From positions 1-39,723 of the forward strand of contig NZ_JAGPBB010000019.1 in assembly GCF_018063565.1 (NCBI RefSeq): a stretch of DNA of 39,723 nucleotides, written 5' to 3'. The notes beneath the pieces are model-generated. The model saw only the letters and a list, made by a program, of their open reading frames with translations. It made no database searches and was not told the DNA's origin. Origin of the DNA: Rhodoferax sp. Its GTDB lineage: Bacteria > Pseudomonadota > Gammaproteobacteria > Burkholderiales > Burkholderiaceae_C. Each line of letters starts with the position of its first letter. The first letter of the stretch is position 1. Positions 11,749 through 20,978 of this stretch are shown piece by piece. Position numbers and translations under genes: made by a program.

Positions 11749-14184
11749 TCAGCGGCGGCTGACGGGCGCGACATGCCAGATCTGCCTGGCGTACTCACCG
11801 ATGGTGCGGTCTGACGAAAACACACCCATGCCCGCCACGTTGGCAATGGCATGTTCGCACCACTGCGCCGGCTTGCGGTATAGCGCATCAACCTTGGCTT
11901 GTGCACCGATATAAGCCTCAAAGTCGGCCAACAGCATATAGTGGTCGCCACCCCAAAGCAGGGAGTCGACCAGCGGGCGATAGCGTCCCGGTTCATCCGG
12001 CGAAAAGCCGCCACCAGCGATTGCATCGAGCACGGATTTAAGGGCGGGAAGCTTCTCGTAATAGCGCATCGGCTGGTAACCACTGTGGCGCAAGGCTTTG
12101 ACCTCGGGCGTCTTGAGCCCGAAGATAAAGATGTTGTCGTCACCCACGTTCTGGCGGATTTCGATATTGGCACCGTCGTCGGTGCCGATGGTCAGCGCAC
12201 CATTGAGTGCCAGTTTCATGTTGCCAGTGCCGGAAGCCTCGGTTCCGGCGGTCGAGATCTGCTCGGACAAGTCAGCGCCAGGCATGATCACCTCGGCAAC
12301 CGAGACCCCATAGTTGGGGATGAACACCACTTTGAGCTTGTCGCCGATACGGGGGTCGCGATTGATGATGTTGCCCACGTCGTGGATCAGATGGATGATC
12401 GACTTGGCTGAGACATAGCTTGACGCCGCCTTGCCGGCGAAGATCACGGTGCGAGGCACCCAATGCGCGTGCGGTTCCGCTAGGATGGCCTGATAGCGCC
12501 ACACCACGTGCAACACATTGAGTAACTGGCGCTTGTATTCATGGATGCGTTTGACCTGCACGTCAAACAGGCTGTCGGGGCTGACGACGATACCGGTGGT
12601 GTGTTCGATCAATTTGGCCAGGCGCACCTTGTTGGCACGTTTGACCGCCATGAAGGATTGCTGGAACGTGGCGTCAGCCTTTTTGGCCTTCAGCTGCTGC
12701 AACTGATCCAGATCGAGCCGCCAGCCTTTGCCCAAGGTCTGGTCCAGCAAGCCGGCCAATCCCGGGTTGGCTTGCGCCAGCCAGCGCCTGGGAGTGACTC
12801 CGTTGGTCATGTTGGTGAAGCGCTCAGGCCACAGGGCGGCAAAGTCGGCAAAGATGGTTTCTACCAACAAGTCAGAGTGCAGCGCCGAGACGCCGTTGAC
12901 CTTGTGGCTGCCCACAATGGAAAGATGGGCCATGCGCACCCTGCGCTCGCCCTGCTCGCCGATCAGTGACAGGCGTGCCAGGAACTGGTCATCACCCGGG
13001 CGCTTGGCTGCAGCAAACTCCAGAAATTCCTTGTTGATGCGAAAGATGATTTCCAGGTGACGTGGCAACACATGCTGCATCAGGCTCACCGGCCAGGTTT
13101 CCAGAGCCTCCGGCATGAGCGTGTGGTTGGTGTAGGAGAAAGTGGCACAGCACAGCTTCCAGGCGTCGGCCCAGGGCATGTCGTGCTCGTCGCACAAAAT
13201 GCGCATCAACTCGGCCACACCAATCGCAGGGTGGGTGTCGTTGAGGTGAATGGCCACATGTTCCGCCAGATTGACCAGGCTGGGGTGTTCATCCAGATGA
13301 CGCTTGATCAAATCCTGCATCGACGCCGCAACAAAGAAATACTCCTGCTTGAGTCGCAGTTCGCGTCCGGCGGGCGTGCTGTCGTTGGGGTACAACACCC
13401 ACGAAATGTTCTCAAACTCGTTTTTGGCACTGGCGGCACGGTGATAGTCGCCCGTGTTGAACGCTCCCAGGTCGAAATGGGCAGGTGCCACTGCTTTCCA
13501 CAGCCGCAGCGTGCTGACTTTTTGGGTCCCATGGCCAGGCACCACCATGTCGTAGGCCTTGGCCGCCACTTCACCTGAATTGCGCCAGAACGCCTGGCCA
13601 TCCACATGTTCGACCCAGCCGCCGAACCGGACCGGGTAGGTGATGTCGGCACGCGGAAACTCCCACGGTGTGCCGTCGAGCAGCCACGGGTCGGGGTATT
13701 CCTGTTGTGAGCCACCCGCAATGTGCTGGGCAAACATGCCGTACTCATAGCGGATCCCGTAGCCCCACGAGGGCAGCCCCAATGTGGCCATCGAATCCAG
13801 AAAACAGGCCGCCAGCCGACCCAGGCCGCCGTTGCCCAAAGCCGCATCAGGTTCGTGGTCGGCAATGTCTTCGAGCTGCTGGGCGTGTTGCTTGACGCCG
13901 CGCGCCGCCTCTTCGGTCAGCTCCAGCGCGCCCAGCGCGTTGGACAGGGTGCGCCCCATCAGGAATTCCATCGACAGATACACCACCCGGCGCGCCTTGT
14001 TCTGGCGTTCCACGGCCTGGGTTTCAACCCATCGCTCCGAGAGTTGGGTACGTGCCATTTGAGAGACGGCCAGCATCAGGTCACTATGAGAGGCCTGGGC
14101 TGGGTCCACGCCGATGGTGTGCAGCAAATGGGCATCAATCAGTGCGCCGGATTCAGTGGGCAGGTGCTTGGTATTCAAGGGCAT
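11749..14184 (-). CDS. glgP: Glycogen/maltodextrin phosphorylase (GT35)
   Basis: Releases glucose-1-phosphate from alpha-glucan ends using phosphate and pyridoxal phosphate. The 811 residues are close to E. coli GlgP (815). Visible marks are [10 protein letters not shown] near the N-terminus, the PLP-binding Lys657 in [14 protein letters not shown], and [12 protein letters not shown] after it. Start choice: ATG 14184 gives a family-like [10 protein letters not shown] start. In-frame alternatives (ATG 14235, GTG 14250) would add 17-22 residues, and the ribosome binding site does not decide between them. It is the first gene of glgP-glgB-glgX. Its product re-enters metabolism through Pgm, encoded at the far end of the convergent partner operon. 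Confidence 0.95.
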   Translation of the reverse strand: MPLNTKHLPTESGALIDAHLLHTIGVDPAQASHSDLMLAVSQMARTQLSERWVETQAVERQNKARRVVYLSMEFLMGRTLSNALGALELTEEAARGVKQHAQQLEDIADHEPDAALGNGGLGRLAACFLDSMATLGLPSWGYGIRYEYGMFAQHIAGGSQQEYPDPWLLDGTPWEFPRADITYPVRFGGWVEHVDGQAFWRNSGEVAAKAYDMVVPGHGTQKVSTLRLWKAVAPAHFDLGAFNTGDYHRAASAKNEFENISWVLYPNDSTPAGRELRLKQEYFFVAASMQDLIKRHLDEHPSLVNLAEHVAIHLNDTHPAIGVAELMRILCDEHDMPWADAWKLCCATFSYTNHTLMPEALETWPVSLMQHVLPRHLEIIFRINKEFLEFAAAKRPGDDQFLARLSLIGEQGERRVRMAHLSIVGSHKVNGVSALHSDLLVETIFADFAALWPERFTNMTNGVTPRRWLAQANPGLAGLLDQTLGKGWRLDLDQLQQLKAKKADATFQQSFMAVKRANKVRLAKLIEHTTGIVVSPDSLFDVQVKRIHEYKRQLLNVLHVVWRYQAILAEPHAHWVPRTVIFAGKAASSYVSAKSIIHLIHDVGNIINRDPRIGDKLKVVFIPNYGVSVAEVIMPGADLSEQISTAGTEASGTGNMKLALNGALTIGTDDGANIEIRQNVGDDNIFIFGLKTPEVKALRHSGYQPMRYYEKLPALKSVLDAIAGGGFSPDEPGRYRPLVDSLLWGGDHYMLLADFEAYIGAQAKVDALYRKPAQWCEHAIANVAGMGVFSSDRTIGEYARQIWHVAPVSRR

Positions 14185-14254
14185 TCCTTTGGAAGGTGGG
14201 CGATGCGACGCAAAGATGGCGTATTTTGCACCCATGATTGCAGCGAACACGGCA

Positions 14255-14274
14255 AATAGTTACTGAATAGTTAC
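14255..14274. repeat. Tandem 9-bp direct repeat upstream of glgP
   Basis: AATAGTTAC occurs at 14255-14263 and again at 14266-14274, an 11-bp period or about one helical turn. It lies 70-90 bp before the chosen glgP start and next to the alternative starts. The spacing is typical of tandem half-sites for a dimeric regulator, but no regulator can be named. The remaining bases from 14275 to 14357 show nothing further that I can support. Confidence 0.45.
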
Positions 14275-14357
14275 AAAATCAGCACAGCGGCAACACGGGT
14301 GTCATCGAAACCCGGTACGCACGGGCGCGGGAGTCTGCATGGATGAGGGCTCTCGCC

Positions 14358-14363
14358 TATAAT
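14358..14363 (+). promoter_or_regulatory. -10 element of the ahcY operon promoter
   Basis: A perfect TATAAT lies at 14358-14363, and transcription is expected to start near 14370, just ahead of the SAH aptamer at 14373. The -35 region is poor (TCTGCA, 14334-14339, 18-bp spacer). The position directly before the riboswitch is the main support. Confidence 0.7.
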
Positions 14364-14372
14364 CCGCGGCTT

Positions 14373-14478
14373 CCGAGGAGCGTTGCAACCCGCATCCTGA
14401 CCCGATAAGGTCAGGTGTCGCGTGAGGCTCGGAGCCCGCCCAAGCGCCCTGCTTGGGCGACTTTCAACGGCGCTCACC
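14373..14478 (+). ncRNA. S-adenosylhomocysteine (SAH) riboswitch
   Basis: The conserved core is present: CGAGGAGCGTTGCAAC (14374-14389), the GAGGCTCGG segment (14424-14432) and AACGGCGCTCAC near the 3' end (14466-14477). Between them are two perfect variable hairpins: CCTGACC/GGTCAGG (14396-14402 with 14409-14415) and CGCCCAAGC/GCTTGGGCG (14437-14445 with 14451-14459). This RNA class senses SAH and activates ahcY, which removes SAH. The gene directly downstream is ahcY, as expected. The GAGCG at 14378-14382 can pair with CGCTC at 14471-14475 to form the closing stem. Confidence 0.95.
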
Positions 14479-14508
14479 CACTGATTGTGTGCGGTGAGCC
14501 TCTTTTTT
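14472..14508 (+). terminator. Riboswitch-controlled intrinsic terminator before ahcY
   Basis: GCTCACC (14472-14478) pairs perfectly with GGTGAGC (14493-14499). The stem can extend by CAC (14479-14481) with GTG (14489-14491) past one bulged C, and it is followed by TCTTTTTT (14501-14508). The left arm reuses the bases that form the 3' strand of the aptamer closing stem. Aptamer and terminator should therefore exclude each other: SAH bound gives read-through, SAH absent gives termination. The structure is seen directly in the sequence, while the direction of control is inferred from the known class behaviour. Confidence 0.85.
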
Positions 14509-14556
14509 CAGCCGCCGCCACACAGTGTTGATTCAAACTTAACCACTGGAGTGAAC

Positions 14557-16008
14557 ATGGGCGCAGCATCCAAACCCGAAAATTTTACCGATTACCACAT
14601 CGCCGACCTCAGTCTGGCGGATTGGGGGCGCAAAGAACTCAACATTGCCGAGACCGAAATGCCAGGCCTAATGGCCATCCGCAGTGAATTTGCCAAGGAC
14701 CAGCCGCTCAAAGGCGCACGCATCACGGGCAGCCTGCACATGACGATCCAGACCGCCGTGCTGGTCGAAACCTTGCAAGCGCTGGGCGCGCAGGTGCGCT
14801 GGGCCTCGTGCAACATCTTCTCGACGCAAGACCATGCCGCTGCCGCCTTGGTGGCGCAGGGTACGCCGGTATTCGCCTACAAGGGTGAATCGCTCACCGA
14901 CTACTGGGACTACACGCACCGTATCTTTGAATTTGGTGGCAAGAAAGGCAGCGCTGCTGAAGGTCCGAACATGATCCTGGACGACGGTGGCGACGCCACG
15001 CTGCTGATGCACCTGGGCAGCCGCGCCGAAAAAGACGCCAGTCTGCTTGACAACCCGGGCAGCGAAGAAGAAGTGTGCCTGTACGCTGCCATCAAGGCCA
15101 AACTTGCGGTGGACCCCACTTGGTACAGCCGCCGCCTGAAAAATATCATCGGTGTGACCGAAGAAACCACCACCGGCGTGCATCGCCTGAACGAGATGAG
15201 CAGCAAAGGCACGCTGATGATGCGCGCCATCAATGTCAACGACTCGGTGACCAAAAGCAAGTTCGATAACCTGTACGGCTGCCGCGAGAGTCTGGTGGAC
15301 GCCATCAAGCGCGCCACCGACGTGATGGTGGCCGGCAAGGTGGCCTGCGTGGCGGGCTACGGCGATGTGGGCAAGGGCAGCGCCCAGGCCTTGCGCGCCC
15401 TCAGCGCCCAGGTGTGGGTGACCGAGATCGACCCGATCAACGCCTTGCAAGCCGCCATGGAAGGCTACAAGGTTGTGACCATGGAATACGCCGCTGACAA
15501 GTGCGACATCTTTGTGACGGCCACCGGCAACAAGAATGTGATCGCGTACGAGCACATGGCGGCCATGAAAGACCAGGCCATCGTCTGCAACATTGGCCAC
15601 TTTGACAACGAGATCGACGTGGCCTCCTTGGCCAAATGCAAGTGGGAAGAGATCAAACCGCAGGTGGACCATGTGATCTTCCCGGCCAAAGGCAAGAAAC
15701 CATCCAAGCGCATCATTTTGCTGGCCAAGGGCCGCCTGGTGAACCTGGGCTGCGGCACCGGCCACCCGAGTTTTGTGATGAGCTCCAGCTTTGCCAACCA
15801 GACGCTGGCGCAGATCGAGCTGTTCACCAAGCCCAAAGCCTACAAGTCCGGTCAGGTCTATGTGCTGCCCAAGCATCTGGACGAGAAAGTGGCGCGCCTG
15901 CACCTGATGAAGGTGGGGGCCATGCTCAGCACCCTGACGGCAGAACAGGCGGCCTACATCGGTGTGTCGGTGGACGGCCCCTATAAAGCCGACACCTACC
16001 GGTATTGA
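14557..16008 (+). CDS. ahcY: Adenosylhomocysteinase (SAH hydrolase)
   Basis: Splits S-adenosylhomocysteine into adenosine and homocysteine, relieving product inhibition of methyltransferases and feeding methionine regeneration. The 483-residue product is of proteobacterial AhcY size. It has the NAD-binding motif GYGDVGKG (267-274) and the C-terminal KADTYRY end typical of the family. The true start is ATG 14557, preceded by GGAG (14548-14551). An in-frame ATG at 14485 lies inside the terminator region and would add 24 unrelated residues. It is the first gene downstream of the SAH riboswitch. It is followed 12 bp later by tlyA. Confidence 0.97.
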   Translation: MGAASKPENFTDYHIADLSLADWGRKELNIAETEMPGLMAIRSEFAKDQPLKGARITGSLHMTIQTAVLVETLQALGAQVRWASCNIFSTQDHAAAALVAQGTPVFAYKGESLTDYWDYTHRIFEFGGKKGSAAEGPNMILDDGGDATLLMHLGSRAEKDASLLDNPGSEEEVCLYAAIKAKLAVDPTWYSRRLKNIIGVTEETTTGVHRLNEMSSKGTLMMRAINVNDSVTKSKFDNLYGCRESLVDAIKRATDVMVAGKVACVAGYGDVGKGSAQALRALSAQVWVTEIDPINALQAAMEGYKVVTMEYAADKCDIFVTATGNKNVIAYEHMAAMKDQAIVCNIGHFDNEIDVASLAKCKWEEIKPQVDHVIFPAKGKKPSKRIILLAKGRLVNLGCGTGHPSFVMSSSFANQTLAQIELFTKPKAYKSGQVYVLPKHLDEKVARLHLMKVGAMLSTLTAEQAAYIGVSVDGPYKADTYRY

Positions 16009-16020
16009 GCGCGAAAAGCA

Positions 16021-16866
16021 GTGCGCATTGACCAATTGCTGGTGCAGCGCCAGCTCGCCAGCACGCGATCGCAGGCGCAGCGCCTGATCGCGGCGGGCGT
16101 GCAGTGGCTGCAGGGTGAGGCATGGCGCCGCGTCGCGAAAAACGGCGACGAGGTGCCCGCAGATGCGCAGGTTCGTCTGCTCGACAACGCCGAGGCGCGA
16201 TATGTGTCACGTGGCGGGCTCAAACTGGAAGCCGCGTTGAGGCAGTTGGGCCTCAATCCGGCTGGCTGGCAGTGTCTGGATGTGGGGCAAAGCACCGGTG
16301 GATTTACCGACTGCCTGCTGCAACATGGCGCATCGCTGGTGGTTGGCGTCGACGTGGGCAGTGCCCAGTTGCACCCGAGCCTGCGGGCCGATCCGCGCGT
16401 ACTGTGCGTTGAAGGGTGTAACGCCCGCACCTTAAACGCCTCTGATTTAGTAGCTGCTTACCAAGACAGAATAAGCGCTACAGGTCAATTTGATCTTGAA
16501 AACGAGGCGAGTAGCGCCGGAACAGCCGAAGACGATTTTGTACCCGAGTTTGAGCTGATTGTGGCCGACCTGTCGTTCATCTCGCAAACCCTGGTGCTGC
16601 CTGCCTTGCTGCCCTTGCTCAGGCCAGGTGGTACCTTGCTGACGCTGGTCAAGCCACAGTTTGAGCTGCAACCCGGCCAGGTCGGCAAAGGTGGCATCGT
16701 CAAGGATGTGGCGCTCTATGCGGTGGTCGAGCAGCGCCTGCGCCAGGCCTGTGCCGGGCTGGGGTTGCGGGTGACCCACTGGCTGGATTCACCCATCGCG
16801 GGTGGTGATGGCAACCGCGAGTTTTTTATCACGGCGAACAAACCCCGGATACCGGAGAGTGAATGA
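16021..16866 (+). CDS. tlyA: TlyA-family rRNA 2'-O-methyltransferase (S4 plus FtsJ-like domain)
   Basis: A SAM-dependent methyltransferase predicted to act on ribosomal RNA. It has an N-terminal S4 RNA-binding domain (about 1-60, RIDQLLVQRQLASTRSQAQRLI), a SAM-binding segment CLDVGQSTGGFTDCLL, then ADLSFIS and LVKPQFE motifs. TlyA was first named a hemolysin, but the family members studied methylate 16S/23S rRNA, so that name should be avoided. The start is GTG 16021. The linker between NARTL and ELIVADLSFIS is about 25 residues longer than in typical TlyA. It is encoded by an AT-richer stretch that resembles an interspersed repeat (see 16447-16497). The stop overlaps the metF start as ATGA. 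Confidence 0.9.
   Translation: MRIDQLLVQRQLASTRSQAQRLIAAGVQWLQGEAWRRVAKNGDEVPADAQVRLLDNAEARYVSRGGLKLEAALRQLGLNPAGWQCLDVGQSTGGFTDCLLQHGASLVVGVDVGSAQLHPSLRADPRVLCVEGCNARTLNASDLVAAYQDRISATGQFDLENEASSAGTAEDDFVPEFELIVADLSFISQTLVLPALLPLLRPGGTLLTLVKPQFELQPGQVGKGGIVKDVALYAVVEQRLRQACAGLGLRVTHWLDSPIAGGDGNREFFITANKPRIPESE
16447..16497 (+). repeat. Intragenic interspersed repeat-like element inside tlyA
   Basis: The stretch contains TTAGTAGCTGCTTACC (16447-16462) and AATAAGCGCTACAGG (16470-16484), followed by TCAATTTGAT (16485-16494). These fragments resemble a short interspersed repeat found in many copies in Comamonadaceae genomes, with core words like TAGCTGCT and AAGCGCTA. It keeps the tlyA frame open and encodes part of the extra linker. 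Its base composition is visibly lower in GC than the flanking gene. Assignment rests on remembered pattern, not on a search. Confidence 0.6.
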
Positions 16867-17711
16867 TGGACCCAAAACCTTTTCCCCTGAGCGTCGAGTT
16901 TTTTCCACCCAAGACCCCGGAGGGTGCGGCCAAGCTGCGCTTGGTACGCCAGCAACTGTATGCCCTGAAGCCGGAGTTCTGTTCCGTGACCTTTGGTGCT
17001 GGAGGCTCGACGCAGGAGGGCACCTTCAGTACGGTGCGCGACATTCTGGCCGATGGTGTGACGGCAGCGTCGCACTTTTCATGCGTTGGAGCCACTCACC
17101 AGCGGGTGCGAGAGCAGCTTGCCACGCTCAAGGCCATGGGGGTGAAGCGGCTGGTGGCGCTGCGCGGGGATTTGCCCAGCGGTTACGGTGCCGGGGGTGA
17201 GTTTCAGCACGCCAGCGACCTGGTGGCCTTTGTTCGTGCCGAGACCGGTGATGATTTCCACATCGAAGTGGCGGCTTACCCCGAGATTCACCCACAGGCC
17301 CGATCGGCTGACAGCGACATCAAAGCCTTTGTCACCAAGGTGCGGGCAGGGGCCAACTCGGCCATCACCCAGTATTTTTACAACGCCGATGCTTATTTCA
17401 GTTTTGTTGAAGACGCCCACGCGATGGGTGTGACGGTGCCGGTGATTCCGGGCATCATGCCCATTGTCAGCTCGACGCAATTGATGCGATTCAGCGATGC
17501 CTGCGGTGCCGAGATCCCGCGCTGGATCCGGCTGCGGCTGCAGGGCTTTGGCGACGACAGTGCCTCCATCAAGGCGTTTGGGCTGGATGTGGTGACACGT
17601 TTGTGTGAGCAACTGCGCAGCGGTGGTGCGCCGGGCCTGCACTTTTACAGCCTGAACCAGAGCGCTGCCACGCTGCAGATTTGCCAGCGGCTGGGGCTGG
17701 GTGGCCTCTGA
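16863..17711 (+). CDS. metF: 5,10-methylenetetrahydrofolate reductase
   Basis: Reduces methylene-THF to 5-methyl-THF, the methyl donor for remaking methionine from the homocysteine that AhcY releases. The 282 residues match bacterial MetF. Near the N-terminus is SVEFFPPKT with the catalytic Glu12, then VTFGAGGS, RGDLP, ITQYFYNADAYF and PGIMPI, all family blocks. ATG 16863 overlaps the tlyA stop by ATGA. A second ATG follows immediately at 16866, and the two cannot be told apart. The overlap implies co-transcription from the riboswitch-controlled promoter, so methyl-THF supply is tied to SAH level. Confidence 0.96.
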   Translation: MMDPKPFPLSVEFFPPKTPEGAAKLRLVRQQLYALKPEFCSVTFGAGGSTQEGTFSTVRDILADGVTAASHFSCVGATHQRVREQLATLKAMGVKRLVALRGDLPSGYGAGGEFQHASDLVAFVRAETGDDFHIEVAAYPEIHPQARSADSDIKAFVTKVRAGANSAITQYFYNADAYFSFVEDAHAMGVTVPVIPGIMPIVSSTQLMRFSDACGAEIPRWIRLRLQGFGDDSASIKAFGLDVVTRLCEQLRSGGAPGLHFYSLNQSAATLQICQRLGLGGL

Positions 17712-17723
17712 AGTGCGTGCGCC

Positions 17724-18218
17724 ATGCAGCCCCGTGCGCGCGAACTGATCGACACCCTGCAACTGCAGCCGCATCCCGAGGGCGGCTGGTATGCCGAAGT
17801 GTTTCGCTCAGCCGAGTGGGTACAGCCGCAGGACGCGCGCCCTTTGCGCTGCGCCATGACCAGCATTTACTTTCTGCTTGAGGCCCACCAGCATTCGAGC
17901 TGGCACCGGGTGCGCTCGGACGAGGTGTGGGTGCATCTGGAGGGGGACGCACTGCATTTGTGGCACTGGAACGGAAGGGGCGAAACCGCCACCTGCATGC
18001 TGTTGGGGCCGGTGGAGGTCGATCGGGCGCAGCGCCCGCAACACACCATCGCTGCCGGCCACTGGCAGGCCGCACGACCGGTCAGCCTTGCCTTGACGTC
18101 GTCAAAAGGCTACTCACTGGTGGCGTGCATGGTAGGGCCAGGGTTTGACTTTGCGGATTTCACCCTGTTGCAAGAGGCAAGCCCTGAGGCCGGGTACTTG
18201 AACAAGATAAGCCTCTAG
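17724..18218 (+). CDS. DUF985/cupin-5 family protein
   Basis: A 164-residue single-domain cupin of the DUF985 type. Marks are HPEGGWYAE near residue 15, a first cupin motif region HSSWHRVRSDEVWVH and a second conserved strand set LGPVEVDRAQRPQHTIAAGHWQAA. Family members are small dimeric barrels of unsettled function, sometimes likened to sugar epimerases. It follows metF by 12 bp on the same strand and is probably the last gene of the ahcY operon. Whether it belongs to methyl metabolism is not shown by the sequence. Confidence 0.85.
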   Translation: MQPRARELIDTLQLQPHPEGGWYAEVFRSAEWVQPQDARPLRCAMTSIYFLLEAHQHSSWHRVRSDEVWVHLEGDALHLWHWNGRGETATCMLLGPVEVDRAQRPQHTIAAGHWQAARPVSLALTSSKGYSLVACMVGPGFDFADFTLLQEASPEAGYLNKISL

Positions 18219-18286
18219 CCCAATATATATCTAGGTTTTAAGCTACAAAAATAACAGTGAATGCTGCCGTTTCGCCAGGCTTCGTT
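18219..18286. other. Convergent intergenic segment with AT-rich repeat remnant
   Basis: The gap lies between the cupin stop and the manC-type stop. It is unusually AT-rich (AATATATATCTAGG near 18222, then TTTTAAGCTACAAAAATAAC). The AAGCTACAAAA word recalls Comamonadaceae interspersed repeats. No clear hairpin followed by a T-tract is seen in either direction. Confidence 0.4.
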
Positions 18287-19762
18287 TCAGCGCCCGTAAA
18301 CATCCTCAAACCGCACAATGTCATCCTCACCCAGATAGCTGCCCGACTGCACCTCAATCATCTCCAGCGCCACACGCCCCGGGTTCTCCAGCCGGTGCGT
18401 GGTGCCCAGCGGGATAAAGGTCGACTGGTTCTCTGACAGCAAAAACGTCTCGTCGCCCTTGGTGACCTTGGCCGTGCCGCTGACCACAATCCAGTGCTCG
18501 GCACGGTGGTGGTGCATCTGCAGGCTCAAGGTGCCCCCGGGCTTGACCACAATACGTTTGACCTGAAAGCGCTCACCCGCATCCACCCCGTCGTACCAGC
18601 CCCAGGGCCTAAACACCTTGCGGTGAATGCTGCCCTCAGCACGCTTCTGACTTTTGAGCCGGTCCACAATTTTCTTGACGTCCTGCGTCTTGTCCTTGTG
18701 CGACACCAGAATGGCGTCGGCCGTCTCCACCACCACCAGGTCGCTCACCCCGACACAGGCCACCAGCCGGCCTTCGGACAGGGCCAGCGTGTTGGCACAG
18801 TCCTGCAGCAGCACATCACCCTGCGCCACATTGCCGTGGTCATCTTTGGGCAGCACCTGCCACAGCGCGTCCCAGGCACCCACATCGGACCAGCCCGCAT
18901 CCAGAGGCAGCACCACACCGGGGGGCAGGGCACCCGCATGGCTGGCCCCTTGTGTCTGTGCCGCAATACGTTCCATCACTGCGTAATCGATCGAGTCACT
19001 CGGACAGGCAGCAAAGGCGTCACGTCCCACACGCACAAACTCGCCGTCGGTCTTGCCCGCATCCCAGGCACTCTGGCAGGCCGCCAGAATGTCGGCGCGG
19101 CAATTGCCCAGAGCGGCCAGCCAGACGCTGGCGCGCATCATGAACAGGCCACTGTTCCAACCATAGTTGCCCTCGGCCAGGTAGCCTTGTGCGGTGGCCA
19201 GATCGGGTTTTTCAACAAAGCGGGCAATGGTCCTGGCCGATGCGTCCGCCGCTGCGTCATAGAGTTCACCGGCCTGGATGTAGCCGTAACCGGTCTCGGG
19301 CAGATCGGGCGTGATGCCAAAGGTGACTACCGCGCCATTGGCGGCCAGAGCCGCTCCGCGGCTCACCACATCCTGAAACGCCGCAGTTTGCGTGATCACA
19401 TGGTCAGCTGGCATCACCAGCAGCACCGGATCTGCTGCGTTTTGCAGAGCTGCCAGTGCAGCCAGGGTAAGCGCTGGGGCGGTATTTCTGCCAAAAGGCT
19501 CAAGCACCACGGTGCCCTCGGTGCCGAGCAGGCGCAACTGCTCGGCAATGACAAAGCGGTACTCTTCGTTGCATACCACCATCGGTGCGGTCAGCGTCAC
19601 ACCGGGTGTGCCCATCACTCGGCGCACCGTGGCCTGCAACAGCGAGTCGTCGCCCACCAGGCTGAGCAGTTGTTTGGGGTATTTCTCGCGTGACAGTGGC
19701 CACAGACGGGTGCCGGAGCCGCCGGACAGGACGACGGGCTGGATCAGGATGGGAGTGGTCAT
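18287..19762 (-). CDS. manC: Bifunctional mannose-1-phosphate guanylyltransferase / mannose-6-phosphate isomerase (type II)
   Basis: Predicted to make GDP-mannose from mannose-1-phosphate and GTP and, through its C-terminal cupin, to isomerise fructose-6-phosphate to mannose-6-phosphate. At 491 residues it matches AlgA/XanB/ManC bifunctional enzymes. The N-terminus has LSGGSGTRLWPLSR (12-25) and YPKQ. The C-terminal cupin has RPWGWYDGV and QMHHHRAEHW, the type II isomerase metal-site signature. ATG 19762 is preferred to GTG 19804. No clear ribosome binding site is seen. It is the last of three minus-strand nucleotide-sugar genes. The exact polysaccharide served cannot be told here. Confidence 0.93.
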   Translation of the reverse strand: MTTPILIQPVVLSGGSGTRLWPLSREKYPKQLLSLVGDDSLLQATVRRVMGTPGVTLTAPMVVCNEEYRFVIAEQLRLLGTEGTVVLEPFGRNTAPALTLAALAALQNAADPVLLVMPADHVITQTAAFQDVVSRGAALAANGAVVTFGITPDLPETGYGYIQAGELYDAAADASARTIARFVEKPDLATAQGYLAEGNYGWNSGLFMMRASVWLAALGNCRADILAACQSAWDAGKTDGEFVRVGRDAFAACPSDSIDYAVMERIAAQTQGASHAGALPPGVVLPLDAGWSDVGAWDALWQVLPKDDHGNVAQGDVLLQDCANTLALSEGRLVACVGVSDLVVVETADAILVSHKDKTQDVKKIVDRLKSQKRAEGSIHRKVFRPWGWYDGVDAGERFQVKRIVVKPGGTLSLQMHHHRAEHWIVVSGTAKVTKGDETFLLSENQSTFIPLGTTHRLENPGRVALEMIEVQSGSYLGEDDIVRFEDVYGR

Positions 19763-19831
19763 GCTGAAAATAAGGAAAGAGCGGGAAAAAACAGTGCCGG
19801 CCACCGGTCGGCGCCAGCACGGTCAAAAGTC

Positions 19832-20935
19832 TCAGGCGCGCGAGTCACCCCAGCGCAGTTGGGCTGTCTCGTCACCCCGGTACAGGGCGTCACCGGCGTG
19901 ATCAACGCAATAGGTGGGTGAAACGATCATGTCCTTGAACTGCATGTCGGCGGCAATCCGGGTGTACTCAAACAGGATGCTGCGAATCACCCGTGCGCCA
20001 GAGCGGATGTGGCAGCCATGCCCAATCCAGCTCGGGCCAATGATGCTGGCACCGGGCTCGACCCGCACACTTGAGCCAAGGTAGACCGGCCCCTCGATGG
20101 TGACCTGATCCCAGGGGATGTTGGTGTTGAGTCCAACCCAGATGCCGGGCCGGATCTCGCGCCCCGGCATGTTCATTTGCGCCACTTCACCGCGCAGCAC
20201 CCGTTGCAACACCGCCCAGTAGTCACTGACCCGGCCGATGTCGATCCAGTTGAAGAATCGTTTTTGGGCAAAAAATGGCAGCTTGTTTTCCACCAGCTGC
20301 GGGAACAGCTGCGAGCCAATGTCGTACACCTTGCCCGGCGGAATGAGCTTGAGCACTTCGGGCTCGAAGATATAAATGCCGGTACTGGCCAGCGTCGACC
20401 GGGCTTCAGCCGGTTTGGGCTTTTCCTGAAACGACTGGATCTGGCCTTGATCGTCGGCGACCACGATGCCGTAACTTTGCACATCGGCCAGCGGTACATC
20501 CAGCGCCACCACACTCGCAATGGCACCTTTGGTCTTGTGCTCATGCAGGGCCGCGCCGATATCGAGGTCGATCAGCGCATCACCACACAACACCAGCGTG
20601 GTTTCGTCAAAAAAACCGCTGAAGTCCTGGATGCGGCGCATACCACCGGCCGAACCAAATGGCTTGGGCACGATCTCGCCCTGTTCGCGCACCCCTTCGT
20701 AGGCATAGCCAATCTGCACACCCCAGCGGTGACCGTCACCGAAATACTGCTCGATCTTGTGGTGGTTGAACGCCACGTTCACCATGATCTCGGTGATGCC
20801 GTAGCTGGCCAGATGCTCGATCAGGTACTCCATCACCGGCTTGCCCAGAATCGGGATCATCGGCTTGGGAAGGTCCTTGGTCAAAGGCCGCACCCGTGTG
20901 CCTTGGCCGGCCGCCAGAATCATGCCTTTAGCCAT
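19832..20935 (-). CDS. Sugar-phosphate nucleotidyltransferase with left-handed beta-helix tail
   Basis: A 367-residue GT-A-type nucleotidyltransferase. The N-terminus shows LAAGQGTRVRPLT (7-19) and DLPKPMIPI, then LCGDALIDLD as metal-binding site and SFQEKPKPAEA around the sugar-phosphate lysine. The C-terminal third (VYLGSSVRVEPGASIIGPSWIGHGC) has hexapeptide repeats. It resembles mannose-1-phosphate guanylyltransferase or glucose-1-phosphate nucleotidyltransferase types, and sequence alone does not fix the nucleotide or sugar. ATG 20935 has a GGAG site. It sits between galE (43 bp upstream) and manC on the same strand. Confidence 0.85.
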   Translation of the reverse strand: MAKGMILAAGQGTRVRPLTKDLPKPMIPILGKPVMEYLIEHLASYGITEIMVNVAFNHHKIEQYFGDGHRWGVQIGYAYEGVREQGEIVPKPFGSAGGMRRIQDFSGFFDETTLVLCGDALIDLDIGAALHEHKTKGAIASVVALDVPLADVQSYGIVVADDQGQIQSFQEKPKPAEARSTLASTGIYIFEPEVLKLIPPGKVYDIGSQLFPQLVENKLPFFAQKRFFNWIDIGRVSDYWAVLQRVLRGEVAQMNMPGREIRPGIWVGLNTNIPWDQVTIEGPVYLGSSVRVEPGASIIGPSWIGHGCHIRSGARVIRSILFEYTRIAADMQFKDMIVSPTYCVDHAGDALYRGDETAQLRWGDSRA

Positions 20936-20978
20936 GCGGTGCTCCGTGTTGTTGTGTCATCTTCACTCCCCCTGTCCA

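Noticed and set aside
14668-16035. 455-codon minus-strand open frame opposite ahcY
   Set aside because: Antisense shadow of a strongly supported gene; composition is His/Gly/Val-rich and matches no family.
16021-16866. Hemolysin A annotation for TlyA
   Set aside because: The domains are an S4 RNA-binding domain and an FtsJ-like methyltransferase; there is no pore-forming feature.
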